This document shows positions 47,612-59,675 of a stretch of DNA of 64,000 bases, one piece after another. The first letter of the stretch is position 1. The number at the start of each line of letters is the position of its first letter. The translations under genes were made by a program, and so were the position numbers. The notes under the pieces were generated by a model. The model had not been told where the DNA came from. It did not search any database and worked only from the letters and a program-made list of their open reading frames with translations. Source of the stretch: Xylogone sp. PMI_703 (taxonomy: Eukaryota > Ascomycota > Leotiomycetes); contig JAJTUQ010000002.1 of the NCBI GenBank assembly GCA_021399445.1, positions 4,836,001-4,900,000 on the forward strand, written 5' to 3'.

Positions 47612-50600
47612 TTACAATCCCTGAATAGCCCTTATTAATACATTTAAACCTATATCTTCAACTCCTTTACCTATGTTCTCTTTAAGAATCCACGAAACAT
47701 CACTCTGTATCCCGAGCGGAATATAGCACCCACTCCTCGCCTTCTCTAAACTCTCTTTCAGTCGACTCGTATGCTCCCACTCACGAGCAGCAGTCTCAGC
47801 TCGATCTATAACCTTTGAAGGTATACCACACATAGCAGCGCAATGCATGCCGAAACTTCCCTCGGCAACACCAGCCTCGAGCTTGTAGAGGAATGTCACC
47901 TGGCGGTTGTCTTCATCGACCTGTATTTGCATACGCTTGGGGGCAATCTCAGGATGGCCTGCAAATTCGGTAGCCAGGGAGTGGTAATGTGTCGCAAAGA
48001 AACCTGTGCAGCCGATATGAGTGGCAACATGGTGGAGGACCGCCTGTGCAACTGCAACTCCATCGTAAGAACTTGTCCCGCGTCCAAGTTCATCAAGGAT
48101 CACCAATGAGCGAGGGGTAGCTTCGGAGAGAATTTTCTTGGTCTCAGAGAGCTCTACAAAGAAGGTACTCTGAGCGGCGAATATATTATCATTTGCTCCT
48201 AAACGGGACATGATTCTGTCAACAGGGGTTAACTTTGCCGAAATACATGGCACGTAGCATCCAATCTGAGCCATAATGACCGCAATGCATGTCTGCCTTC
48301 AGTTAGTATTTTTTTTGAGATCACTTAAGTCAGTAGCTTCAACGTACCATTCTCAACACAGTAGACTTCCCTGCAGCATTAGCACCTGTGAGTAGAGTAA
48401 TATTTGCCTCATCACCACCAAGTCTAATATCGTTCGGAATGAAATCAGTCACGTTTGGTAACATGCATGGATGGCGAAGCTCTTCGAACTCGACTGTGCT
48501 CCTATCTCCATCGAGGAATGTCGGTCTGCAGCTTGGTTCTCCTAAAGACGCCGAGGCAGCTGCAAGACTTATGAGGCAATCAAGTTGTGCAATAACTTTG
48601 ATGGCTTGTAACCAAGTATTGTAATCCTTATCGAATCGAGCATAGAATCGTCCGGCTACTTCTTTGACAACCTGACTATGGGTTTCTTGAGCCTCAGCAA
48701 GATCCCGAACAAGTCGTTTTAGTTCTGGGAAATAGTAGCGTTTGACGCCCTTTGCTGACGATACGATATTCCAATCTTTTGGGACTTTGATGCTAGCAGG
48801 AACTTCAAGTTGATAAACTTCTTTACCGACGGCCTTGTAGATGATACTCTTTGATTTCAATTCTCGGCGCTTGTCCTGCAACAAGCTCTCTAGCTCGCCC
48901 TCAATCTCCTTAATGCGATCTTCACTTGTGTCAAACTCCTCCTCGACTCCACGTTCTGGTATGAGTATTTTGAGATCTTTGGCCTTTTGCCGATCAAAAG
49001 CAGTGTCCCACCAAGCCAGGGGTTTCTTGAGATCTGGCATAGACGAGAGGAGACGGTCTATAATACTTGCACCACCATTAAATGCTCCAAGAAGGCTCAT
49101 GGTGTACTCAATTTGTTCGAATCCCTCAAGTACTCTGACGAAATCCTCAGCTCGGCATGAGCCTGCATGAATTCGAGAGATCAATCGCTCTAAATCAGGC
49201 ATTCTTGTCATGGAAGCAGTGAATTGCCCCATCATGCTGTGATCAGCGATCAACATGTCGACAGCATCAAGGCGTTCATTGATTTTTTCGGCGTCAGCTA
49301 ATGGATGGCATACCCATTGGCGAAACATCCGTTTTCCAAATGGTGTCGTACATCGATTAAGCAACGTAAAAAGAGTGCCATCAACACCTCCATCAAAACT
49401 ATTTGCAAAAACCTCGAGGTTGATAAGGGTTTGTCCATCTAGGACAAGAGTGGTTGCTTTCTGAATCGGATCATACCAGGAGAAATTACCTTGAGTCAAG
49501 AGCTCGCGCTCAATCTTTAGTGTTCTGAGATATTGTATGAGTGCCCCGAGGGCAGACATAATGAGGTCCTTTTGTCTGGCATTTTCAAGCGCTTCTGGCC
49601 ACACTTCGTTCTCGCCAGCTTCTTCTGAAACGAAATAACCACTGCAGTCAAGTTCTCGTCTCGTTATATCCGCTTCCCAAAACTCCTTGCCTGTCTTCAG
49701 ATAGTTCCAGATGGTGGTAGGCGAGGTATTATTTTTCAAGATGCGGAGAGCCTTAGTAGATATACACGATTTTTCTAGTAATAGTTCTTGAGGCCTTGTT
49801 TGCGCCACCATAGTTTCGAACTTTGTCAGGTCTGCATCGTCAACAAATTCTGTTAGAAAGAATTGACCAGTTGCAGCATCTATCATAGCAATGCCGAAAG
49901 CAGGTAGTTCGTCCACAATAGATTCCTTGATAGCAATGCAGTATGTTGCCATATCGTCTTGCAGCATACTTCCCTCCACAAGGGTGCCTCTTGTCAAAAC
50001 GCATGCCAATTCTCGGCGGATAATCTTGTCTACTTTAGCTTTTGCACCGCCATTATCCTCACGTTCTCGCATCTCTTTGCCCAGTGCTGATTCACATTGG
50101 TCTACTCTTGCAATCTTGTACCCTTTAGCAACAAACTGGTTTGCCCAGTGGTCTAAGGAAGATTCGGGTACGCCAACCATCCTCATATTGACCCGATCAG
50201 TGAGTTTAAGATCAAATAGTTGATGGCCAATGGTCGCATCATTTTCATACAGTTCGTAAAATTTACCTTTCTTGAAAAAGACAATAGTATCCCAAAACTT
50301 TTGTTTAATTTCCCAATACTGCTTCTCAAACGCAGAGAAGTTTGACCACGCCATCGGTGGAACGTAGACAGTCCTAGGATCGTAGTCCGGATGCCCGACG
50401 GGGTTACGGTCGATATCCGCCAAATTAGCTAACCAGGGATAACGCTGTTCAGGCTCACTCTTGTGAGCCTTTTCCTTTGACTTGGGTTTATTTGATTTAG
50501 CTTCTTTGGCGGCAACAACTTGTCTCCTTTGCTGGGGCTGGATGTTTTCGGGGTCATATTTCCATTGTTGAGCTGTGGACCCTGGTAGGCTCTCATAGTC

Positions 50601-51464
50601 CATTTCATCGTCAGAGGGTGGTGAAGGCGCTGGTGCAGGTGAGGGAACGTTCGAGCGCTTTCGGGACTTAGCAACAGATAGGGGCCGTTTTCTCTTTTTC
50701 GATTTCGGTGTTGCATCTGAATCATCATCGACGATGAAATCATCCATTTCATCTACACGATATTAGAGAGTTCAATCCAACCGGAATGAAATCATACCGT
50801 CATCTTCATCGTCAGCGCCATCAAGACCGCTGACAAAAGCATCGCCGTCTTCCTCGTCATCATCCAACACCTTCCGCCGAGACTTGCCTCGACTCTTGGA
50901 ATAAATTCCTGCAGGATCAAATGGCTCCTCGTCATCAGAGGATTCGGCGTAGTTTACTCTTGCTTTTGCCTTTTTAGACGTTTAAATTAGCTTCCATATA
51001 TGTATTTAAAGCTCACACATTACCTTCCGCGAAGGGCTGCTGCCAACAACTAGAGCTCTATGGTTCTGCGTTTCCTAGTCGAGTTTAGCAGTCGCTATAG
51101 ACATGGATACGACATCATAGCTTACCTCTCTCGGGATACCTCCATTTTCATTCTCTTGAGAACTAGGTGGACCTAACGGATCGCTGCTGGGGACAGGTGT
51201 GACAATCGATGCGGTTGTTTTTTTGAATGAAGGCTTTTTGACAGTGTCGGTGCCACCGGATTTAGCTGGTTCTTTAATACTATTTGCTGCAGTATTGGCC
51301 TTCAGAACGCCATCTGGGGTTTTTGGACTCGCATTGGAGGGAGCCTTTGAGAAGAACCCCAGAATTGAAGACTGGCCCTTGTTTGAGGTGACGCTAGAAT
51401 TCTGCTTCTTCAGTGGTGGAGGTCGAACGGGAGTGGAATCTAGTTTATTGCCTGCTTTTGCCAT
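47612..51464 (-). CDS. msh6: DNA mismatch repair protein Msh6
   Basis: MutS-alpha subunit that pairs with Msh2 to recognise base mismatches and small loops. Exons 51464-51126, 51074-51024, 50969-50798, 50752-48348 and 48292-47612 (introns 51, 54, 45 and 55 bp) give 1215 aa. The N-terminus carries a PCNA-interacting box QSSILGFF (31-38), then a long acidic and basic disordered region. The mismatch-reading Phe-X-Glu is FYELYE (Phe352, Glu354). The ATPase has Walker A TGANAAGKST, with an intron six codons after it, Walker B LVILDELGRGTSSYDG and FFATHYHSL. Exon 2 is only 51 bp. An upstream in-frame ATG (51539) would add 25 residues; 51464 puts the PCNA box at its usual place. Confidence 0.95.
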
Positions 51465-52226
51465 ATTTACTGGTATTGGTACAAATGGATATGAAGTAGT
51501 ATAGATCAAAAGCAAGCCATAGTCAATAAAGGTGGGCAAGGAGGCTGCTCAAAAGGAGATCGGGAGACAGGAAGAAGACGCGACTTTCCGGGGTAGCATA
51601 TTTAGCGCGTTCATACCGCGTAAAGTATCATTGCTTTTTATCTAGGAGGGGAAGGCTGACAAGGCTGACAAAGCCGATAAAGCTGCTATCCTCATAGCGA
51701 TTAAGGCGAGTAAACCTTGTTGATCAGTCTAGCACCCCGAGAACAAGAGATGATTTTGCAATGCGAACTATGCTAAAACAATTGATGATTGTTATCGAAT
51801 CCGTAGCTGGACTAGATGAGTAATATGATTTGTGGGCTTGGGTAGCTAGGATTGGCCATCTTCTATTCGACTTCCATGATACGCAAAAAGTTTTAGAACT
51901 TAGCGGAGAATAACTACGCGCCGCTGTTAGAGCGCAAAGCCAAAATCAAATTCCTTACCTTCTGGCCCACCTAGTCATCTCAATACTAGTTCCAAAACAT
52001 TGAAGAGTACATATTTTGTCTAAGGTATTCATTTCACTTCCCATGCTATGCCAAACATTTAAACTAAATATCACAGTACATGACATATTAGCCAGAGCAA
52101 GACGTGGCTTGCTGGATTGTTGTGCGTAAATTATTTTCAGGTCAGGCGCTACTAGACTTCTGTGGTGGTATCACTGCCGTATAAGATATAAGCTGGTATA
52201 CTGACTAAAGACAGAGCAATATCCAC
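51465..52226. other. Spacer between MSH6 and glutaminyl cyclase
   Basis: 762 bp containing the MSH6 promoter and the 3' UTR of the next minus-strand gene. A short tandem GACAAGGCT/GACAAAGCC run lies at 51658-51678. No gene was seen. Confidence 0.45.
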
Positions 52227-53424
52227 TCACAGCTCAGTCTTACCTGTAGCTTGCCTCTCTATTACCGGCGCTTTAGCCGGAGTCAGGGCAGGGAAATACC
52301 CTTCTAAATCCATCCATTCTCCAACAAACGCAGTGAATATCTTTGACCAGTCCTGAACTGTAGGAATATCTAGGTGCTCCCCGTCATCCGCCATCTTATG
52401 CCAAACTACCGGGAAAGGGGATGGGATTATATGCAAGACCTCTACCCCACGAGCCATGAAAGGTAGATGGTCATCCTGTACCCCCCAAGAATTAAATGCA
52501 TTTTCTCCTTTCTCCGAGTCAGGAAGAAATGGCGTAGACGAGTGTGATTGAAGAAGGGATAGAGATCGTAAGCGTAGCTCAATGTTTGCTAGATGTTGGT
52601 ATGCCCAGTGCGTTGTTTTGAAGTAGGAAGGGACTATGGGGCCCGCTGATCCCAAAAGATCGAGCAGAACGAAGAGGGAAATAGAACTCAAGGCCGTGCG
52701 ATACGTAGATAGAGCAGGGTGGGGGGTGGCTTCCCAAGCCTCAGCTAGTGACCTAACAAAATTAGTATTTGTGAGTCAAATTGACCTGAGTGCAATACCT
52801 AGCACCATATAGTGAATCGGTGTCTGTCCAGGACACAAAGGCTTCCTCCCCATCCAGAAAGAGTATCTGTATCCCTACCTCTTCTTCCAACCCGGCAGAA
52901 CCATCCTCTTCCATAGCAGCCCATTTCCGTGTTAAAGCTTCATCTACACTTCTCGCCACATGCATGATGATTGCACAAGGCGCCGCACTGTCTGTTGCCC
53001 CGATAAATCCGGCGGGAGTAAGTTTGCTATCGAAGTGGGCCACAAGATTAAGTCTCCCGACATCCCCAGGCTGACTCCATGGTGGATCTCGAGTGATAAT
53101 TATGTTTGAAAATGGAACCTGCTTGCTTCCTGTTGCCGGAGTCGTCGAAGTCGAATTTTGGAACTCAATCTTCCATTTTGGAAGGTGGGTAGTAAAGAAG
53201 TCCACGAAGTGCCGCTGGACAGTTTCCGACCCTGAAGTACCTGACACTCGAGGAATCAAAATGGGCGCGAGCAGTGCTCCCGACTTGATATCAAAATCCG
53301 CGCCACCTGAGGGGATGTTTCGAAGAGTCCCTTCCGACAACGGGGTATATGCATTGGCGTTGAGAGTTAACGCGCAGAGCAAAAGCGCGAATAGCGCCCG
53401 CAGATAATGGAGTTCTTGAAACAT
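52227..53424 (-). CDS. Glutaminyl-peptide cyclotransferase-like, secreted
   Basis: M28-fold glutaminyl cyclase type enzyme, which forms N-terminal pyroglutamate on secreted peptides. Exons 53424-52799 and 52752-52227 (intron 46 bp) give 383 aa. A signal peptide (LRALFALLLCALTLNANA) follows the chosen Met; an ATG at 53454 would extend it by 10 residues. Zinc-site and core blocks are NLVAHFDSKLTPAGFIGATDSA, FLDGEEAFVSWTDTDSLYGAR and the C-terminal VLHIIPSPFPVVWHKMADDGEHL. Length and order match fungal and animal glutaminyl cyclases. The stop after ATGKTEL overlaps a GTAAGA word, so a further tiny exon cannot be excluded, but the intron would be only 39 nt. Confidence 0.88.
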
Positions 53425-53794
53425 AGCACCGGACTTAAGGCAAGAAAGCCCCAATTCTTACTATTATAGCCTCCAGATAGTCATGATATACAACACTTTC
53501 ATGAATGAAGAGTGCTTTGATTGCATAAAGTTTGATCTTGTCTGACATCTGGCAAGGACACCTTACAACCCCAGATTTACATGGATGATAACAGTAGTCC
53601 CGAAACAGCTAGCGCCAAATGACTAAGCGGCTCCCTGCTCATGGTTTGTAGCATTTTCATCCTTCCAAAACTGGCCCTACGTCAAATTAGAGGAGCAATT
53701 GCGAGTAAGATAATTCAAAAACGAATTGGTATTGGCGTATTCAAAGACCAGGAATGTCCCTTCAAAAGCTTAAATTCCACTACTCATGATGAAA
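53425..53794. promoter_or_regulatory. Divergent promoter, glutaminyl cyclase and TMEM70-like gene
   Basis: 370 bp between divergent starts. An open frame beginning at 53641 overlaps the downstream gene in another frame and is judged spurious. Confidence 0.45.
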
Positions 53795-54697
53795 ATGGCA
53801 CTTCTATGCCGGAGCTCTCCCCGAAGGCTCATCACGCCAAATCAGATAATTTCAGCCATTCACAAAGCTCGATCAACTCGGTCCGTTGCAGCTCAGAACT
53901 GCCATAGATCAGCATCAACATCGACTCCTCAAAATTATTCCAGTAAAAAGTTTGGTAAGATCAGTCAGTCGTTCACAGGAAATTAGTATTTTTTCATTGA
54001 TAATTGAAAGCATATCCTGAGAGGCTACTCATTTACCATGCCGGAACTGGGAGAACAGTCTTTGTGGGCTGTCTAAAAGTTACCACCATATTTGTCTTCT
54101 CCTTTTTTGGACTGGTGGTTGCCCCAGCCCATTGGTATTCAGATGATGAACCTTCCTGGATTCCAGGCGCAGGTATGCCAATTCTTTTTATAGATATCAT
54201 CTCGTTGATACACTCTGTCCATACTACTCTAAATCTCTTCTTTTTGTTTTAAGCTTAATTCTAATTTTGAAGTCATTCTTTCCGGGGTCATTCCAATGCT
54301 CTTTGTTGCATATACATCGAGTCCATTTGTCACATATGTCCACCTTCGGCTGCCTCAATTTGCTCGGTACTCAAGAGAAATGTTGATGAGATATTCCAAA
54401 AATCTTCCCAAAGATGCGGATATTGATATTACCACAATGAACTTCATTGGTAAGCCACGCATGAATCGAATGAAGATTGGGGAGTTATATCCTGTCAAAG
54501 AACGTTTTGGACTTGTCAACTATGCGCGAGACACAAGAGAGGTCAATACCAAAAGACCATGGTGGCTAGGGAAAGCAGTCAGACTTTTCAGCATTAACAG
54601 TAGTCCTGGAAGAATTCGAGAGCAAGGCGTTTGGGAAAATATAGCAGCTTCGATTAACAAACGACGGACTCCAATACCTGGCAAAGGCGACAGTTGA
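53795..54697 (+). CDS. TMEM70/TMEM186-like mitochondrial membrane protein
   Basis: Small protein of 248 aa from exons 53795-53954, 54011-54172 and 54273-54697 (introns 56 and 100 bp). The first 50 residues are basic and Ser/Thr-rich (CRSSPRRLITPNQIISAIHKA), fitting mitochondrial import. The core has LIYHAGTGRTVFVGCLKVTT, two membrane spans, and SPFVTYVHLRLP after the second, the pattern I associate with the TMEM70/186/223 family, whose members assist respiratory complex assembly. Family assignment is from memory of the pattern and is moderate. An ATG 9 bp upstream (53786) is an alternative start. The 3' end is 71 bp from the convergent chromate transporter. Confidence 0.75.
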
Positions 54698-54768
54698 AAT
54701 GGATTATATTTCAATTTCTGCAATATTAATATCCACCCTATCATGATAGAAACACAACTTAACTGGAG

Positions 54769-56494
54769 CTACTGACTCACGACCCCATACCTGACGAGCC
54801 CCATCGTAGCTCCTAGCAAGATTGCTATCGGAGCATTTACACCAAACCAACGACCGCCGACATAACTGGTTGCTGTGACTACTACCCACCATGGGTCATC
54901 AGTAAGACTCTTTCCAGCCTCGAATCCTTCGTCAATGAATCCAATTTGCCAAAGTCTATACACTGCTGTGTATATCAGTCCCACAGCTGCAGCATTGATA
55001 CCACGTAAAGCACTTTTAACCCACCGCCGTCCTCTAAGTGCACTCCATACCCCCATTGTTCCGTGGACTGTCACAATTCCCGGCAGAAAGATTCCAATAT
55101 ATCCGAGAACCGCTCCGGCCGCAGCATTATATCCCGCAAATCGTGCCGTAAGTCCTCCAAGATAGACAGCAAAATTGAAGTTCGGCCCAGGGAATGCTTG
55201 AATGAGGGCAAGGCCGATCAGAAAATTACGAGGTGAAACCCAGCCCTCTGAGACAACATATTCCCGCAGAAGCGGGATAACTACCGGGCCGCCACCAAAT
55301 ATAATTGTTCCTGCTAGGAACATATTCGCAAAAAATTGGAAAAGAACTGGTGGATCTTTCAGTTTGCCACGAAGGACCATGACGACAATAAAAACGAGAA
55401 AGAAGGCAGCAACTAGCCCTGTGCCGAATTTCCATGATATCTTGATCATTCGATCACTCGGGATGGTGCGGCTTTCTGACTTGTCTACTGGGGCTGTAGT
55501 AACTGGAAGAGGAGGTGATTTTGAACCACCCCTGTTCGTAATGTTTGACTGAACAGCTGAAGAAGCCTCAGCAATGGGAGGGGCCACGATAATGTCATCT
55601 CCCCTATCTCTCTGCTCATTATATGCAGACCTAGGTTGAACGGCGGCTTTTGATAATTCAATATCCTCACGTCCAGCTTTTTTCTGATTTTTCCTCATGG
55701 CAAATGCTACAATCACCTTGGCCGGGCCGTGAAGCACTCGGAGATCATAAATCACGCATGCGCATCCACCTAGAAACATCAATAGCGGGAAGTACCACAG
55801 CGCATTGTAGAGCAATCCAGCAGCTGCTCCGAGAAAAACGAGAATGCGGGATATTCGATCCGTAATTGCCTTACCTGACAATTCAACCGCTGCAAGTGCA
55901 ATAATACCTACAACAGCCGCATTAAGGCCAGAGAGTAGAGCGTACACCGCTCGAGGCAGACTTTCTTGCACATGTGAAATACCGACAGATAGCCCATACA
56001 TTCCGAATGCTCCAGGAAGGCTGGTTGTGCAAGTTAGCTTCACTTCCACAATCTCTTCAGCCGATCATACCTCCACAATAAGAAAGCAAAGATTGCTGCG
56101 AGAGTTCCATTGTGAATGAAGTTCAAACAGTAGAGCATCTTTGTGCTCCCTGGGCCGAAGAATGCTTGAGCAATAGCAAATAGCTCTTGATACTACAACC
56201 ATAGCGGCCTAATTGAATGAATGTAATACACATTTAACTTCATTAGTCTTACCATTTGCTCTTCAACCCATCCCAACTTATCGACGAACTTTTTATGGAA
56301 CTATCAGAATACCAAGTCAGCCTGACTACAGTCACTTCTGCGAGAATTTTGTTTTTACAGACAATCCTAAAATGTGAAGGCGGCCCTCCGAAAGAAGTGA
56401 AGCCCAGATACCAGTTATGCTTCAGAACTTCCAGAAACTGAACAGCCCAATGATTGGCTACCTGGCCCCCCAACCATTTCTTTAAGACCGCCAT
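54769..56494 (-). CDS. Chromate ion transporter, CHR family
   Basis: Two-domain CHR transporter of 517 aa, expected in the plasma membrane and handling chromate, perhaps in connection with sulfate. Exons 56494-56363, 56300-56253, 56192-56071 and 56020-54769 (introns 62, 60 and 50 bp) join in frame. Each half has the family's glycine-rich signature: GFTSFGGPPSHF with AFFGPGSTKM in the first, and IIFGGGPVVIPLL with AFPGPNFNFAVYLGG in the second. About 10-12 hydrophobic segments are visible, and the halves are joined by a charged linker (about 205-275). The first donor is GTCTGT, weaker than the others, but it is the only GT that joins the conserved blocks. Exon 2 is only 48 bp. Confidence 0.9.
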
Positions 56495-57095
56495 GATGGT
56501 TGATTCACACTCACTATGTCGATTTAATTGATATCTTCATACTTCATATGAGCAAATCCATCTTCATCTGTGAAGATGAAGTGAGATTTACTCTAGATCT
56601 GGGTCTGTCATTGTCCGCAGCTGATTGGCTAGTTCAGGCAGCAGTATCTCGGCACACCTTGTTGGCTAGGCTGGGCAATAAGAAGGCGAGCACGTGGCGA
56701 GGAAACACAAGGCTGTCAGACAAGGCTGTTCATCCTTTATTTAAACCTCTCCAATTACCATGGGCTGTAGCACACCTTCTCCTTCTTCACCGAGAAAATG
56801 TTTAATAACTCGTGATAAGTACTCACTATATCTTGGAACCGACAGCCACAGAGGCGAGTGTAGTAGGCTCGTGTAACGTCGTCATATTTCTTCTGTTCTA
56901 TTTTTATTCATAAGTATGCCTATGGCGGAATTATCTGCCCTTCTGCCTGCCATACGCTGTGGAAGTTCTTGCGATATGCCTCTTTCATATATTTAAATGG
57001 AACCTCTCCTGAAGGTGGATATGTCGGGGAGTTTGATACACTCCCCAATAGACATAATATCCACACGAAATTGGAACTGCCGCAAATTATAGAGA
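56495..57095. promoter_or_regulatory. Divergent promoter, chromate transporter and orphan membrane protein
   Basis: 601 bp between divergent starts. It contains TTTATTTAAACC near 56737. No gene was seen. Confidence 0.45.
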
Positions 57096-58187
57096 ATGCC
57101 ACCCTTTACACTGATCTTATTATATGTCCTGTGCTTTAGCACTGTAGTTGTCGCTGTAAGATCTCGGAATTCATTCGTGCACTTTTTCCCGGAAGTCGCG
57201 CCAGAGCTCCATGATATAGTCATCCACAACTGCTCGGATGCCTACCAGCAGTATATAAACGAACATGTTATTCTCTATGGAAAAAACTGCGTTAAGATGT
57301 TCACCTGCATTATGGAAGCTGCTGGAGAATACACCAAATCTAATATGGGAAGTGCAACTGTCCTGTTAGGTCTCACACCGTCTATATTAGCTACTGTTGG
57401 CTCAACTACCCCTGAGCTAGCCTTTTTGGCGTCAAGGAGACCTCTTTTCACTACTCTGATAGTCCTCGGCTCACCTGCTGTAAACGCCTTGCGCAGCTTC
57501 CATTTCTCTGAAGCAATCTCGGGCTTTGTAGACCACCAAGCCCAAACTCTAGCGGCATCTAACACCCGACTGCCAAGTGCTAACAACCAGACGCATTATG
57601 TTTTCCATCTACAACCAAAACGGCAGATTCTCATTAGCGTCCTTGAGATTGTGGTAGCCATTGGGTCCCTTTGTAACATCGCCCAAATCTGCTATGAGAT
57701 CAACTTAAAGACAATCGCAGTTATGAGTTGCGACAACAGTGACATGCTCGTCGAGCTTTGGGTCGGACTTGCGATGGTTACGCATGGGTTGGGAGTAGCA
57801 GCCTTTTTCACCAGGTCGAGACGGCTGCACAGGAATTGCACGGAATGGCTAGCATATGAGGTTACGGCTTCGGAGTTTATGCCGCAGAAGAGGCTGAGGT
57901 GGGATCCTGAGAGCAACTGGAAATTTATTGCCTTCTCATGGATCACCACTGTGTTTACTGTCTGTCACCTAGCGTTTGGGACTCTTTTATTCTCATCGTT
58001 GATGTTCGTTGGTATGTACCTCAGACCCCCATTTTCTGCTAGCTGTTATAAATGGTCGTAGCTGGAACCTAACTTCTGTTTAGGAACTCAGTATTCGGCT
58101 TACATAGTTGGCCGATTTGCTATATCGGCTATTCTATGCCGCACTATTGTTGCATACGAGTTAGCTGCAATGGGAGTAACTAAATAG
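57096..58187 (+). CDS. Multi-pass membrane protein of unknown function
   Basis: I do not recognise this protein. Exons 57096-58011 and 58084-58187 (intron 72 bp) give 339 aa. The N-terminus (PPFTLILLYVLCFSTVVVAV) is a signal anchor or first span. Five or six further hydrophobic segments follow, including ILISVLEIVVAIGSLCNIAQ, ELWVGLAMVTHGLGVAAFF and a pair near the C-terminus. Cysteines cluster in the first loop (HNCSDAYQQ, KNCVKMFTC). The motif GLTPSILATVGSTTPELAFL, rich in small residues and proline, lies before the second span and might line a pore or site. The gene lies between the chromate transporter and the TauD dioxygenase. The splice join extends the last span in frame, which supports the model. 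Confidence 0.78.
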
Positions 58188-58444
58188 GCTAGAATGTTAG
58201 TTGGTTAAGTAAATGGAGTTAACTGATAATAGAACGGGTAGATTTTACGTGGGCTTTCCATTTGATATAGAGACTAGCGAAGGAGTTAATGTTAAGTTTT
58301 AGAATGTAGTCGGATTATTAGACCAATGAAAGGGCGGTAGGAGGTTATAAATTTATTATATTTTCATTGCCAAGTTTGGAGATAGGCATATATACAGTAA
58401 ACCAGTTGTGCTTAAAGAAATATATAGGCTAACAGAACAATCCT

Positions 58445-59675
58445 CTACGCAGCTTGTGCTGCGAGGTCCTCTGAGCGGGACTTGCTCTGGGGGTCAAAAA
58501 ATGGCGCCTCACCAACACTGACAGTTCGCACGCCATACCTCTCCCCAATGGTATCATAGTCAAAAGTCGCAGAGTGGAAAGTAGAACGGTTATCCCAAAT
58601 AGCTAGATTCGTATGCTGTTAGTATTATTTATCAACAATAGCTAGCTGGGTGTCTCACCAATATCGTTTGTGTTCTTCCACTTGAATCTAACCTGGAGAT
58701 CGTGATTCTCAACCAGGAGTCTCAAAAACCAGTCCAGCAACGCCTTGCTCTCTGGCTCGGCAACGTCGTTAATATATCCAACATGGCCGCCAATAGGGAA
58801 AATGCTCTTCCAGCCAGTAACGGGGTTTGTGCGAACGACGGGGTGCACAGCCTTTAACTCGGCACCAACGTTTTCTGGTGCTCCTCTTGGCTTGTCATAC
58901 AGCTGGTATCCTCCCTTCTTAGCGGCATCAATGAAGTAGGGTTGCTCAAAGGTTGCAGTCAGTCCCTCAAGGAACTTCTGATATGGCTCCGATATGCGGT
59001 CATAGATCTCATATCCAGATGCCCAAAGGGTATCGCCCCCAGTCTTTGGCAAATTAACCAAACGGAGAGATGAGTAATCTGCAGGCTTCTTCTCAAATGC
59101 AATGTCACTGTGCCATTGGCCGGAGCTCTGCTTCTTCTTCCTGAATTGCTGGGGATAGACTCGCTTGTTCAGCTCACTGTCAATCGTCGAGATCTCGGGA
59201 TCTGTGACTCTATAACCCTCACGCTCTGGGTTGAGGATTGGGTGAATATGTAGACCAGATGTTTCCGGTTTTCCTGAGAGAAGACCAATTTTCTGAATAA
59301 GTTCCTTCTGAAGATCTGCTGTGAGATCATCTTGAGCACGGAAGAAGACGACGCCTCTTTGAGAAACTGAGCAGCATTGTAAGCTTTGCTATCTATAAAA
59401 AATCCAGATACAGAAAATAAAGAAAGTTGCGAGGACTTACTTGTGAGAGCCAGCTCCCGTAGTAGCTCATCGGAGTTTGGAGCCTTCAACCAGTCAACTA
59501 GGTTGACGTTCACAAACTCTCGGCCAATGACAGGGGTAACATCAAAGTGCTCATACTGGTTCAAGGCACCTGTGGACTTCACCCACTGCTTGGGGGTTGC
59601 GAGGGCGGCCTTTTTGGCGTCGATAGAAGCTTGAGTGGCAGTTTCAGCCTGGACATCTGTGGCTGAGGGGGCCAT
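58445..59675 (-). CDS. TauD/TfdA-type alpha-ketoglutarate dioxygenase
   Basis: Iron(II)/2-oxoglutarate dioxygenase of 366 aa; relatives release sulfite from taurine and other sulfonates. Exons are 59675-59441, 59366-58659 and 58602-58445 (introns 74 and 56 bp). The iron-binding His-X-Asp is in GQWHSDIAF, the distal His in STFHSATFDYD (new exon), and the 2-oxoglutarate Arg in ERYGVRTVSVG. Also visible are RGVVFFRAQDDL and GGDTLWASGYE, both typical of fungal TauD proteins. There is no signal peptide, so it is probably cytosolic. It lies head to tail with the arylsulfatase, about 1 kb downstream of it, which suggests a sulfur role; fungal TauD members have other substrates as well. Confidence 0.92.

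Noticed and set aside
52190..52245. Extra 3' intron and exon in the glutaminyl cyclase gene
   Set aside because: GTAAGA to CTTTAG would be a 39-nt intron, shorter than the shortest convincing introns here (45-46 bp); the simple stop was kept.
53641..53907. 88-codon frame at the start of the TMEM70-like gene
   Set aside because: The other frame (start 53795) gives a mitochondrial-type N-terminus and splices in frame to the conserved core.
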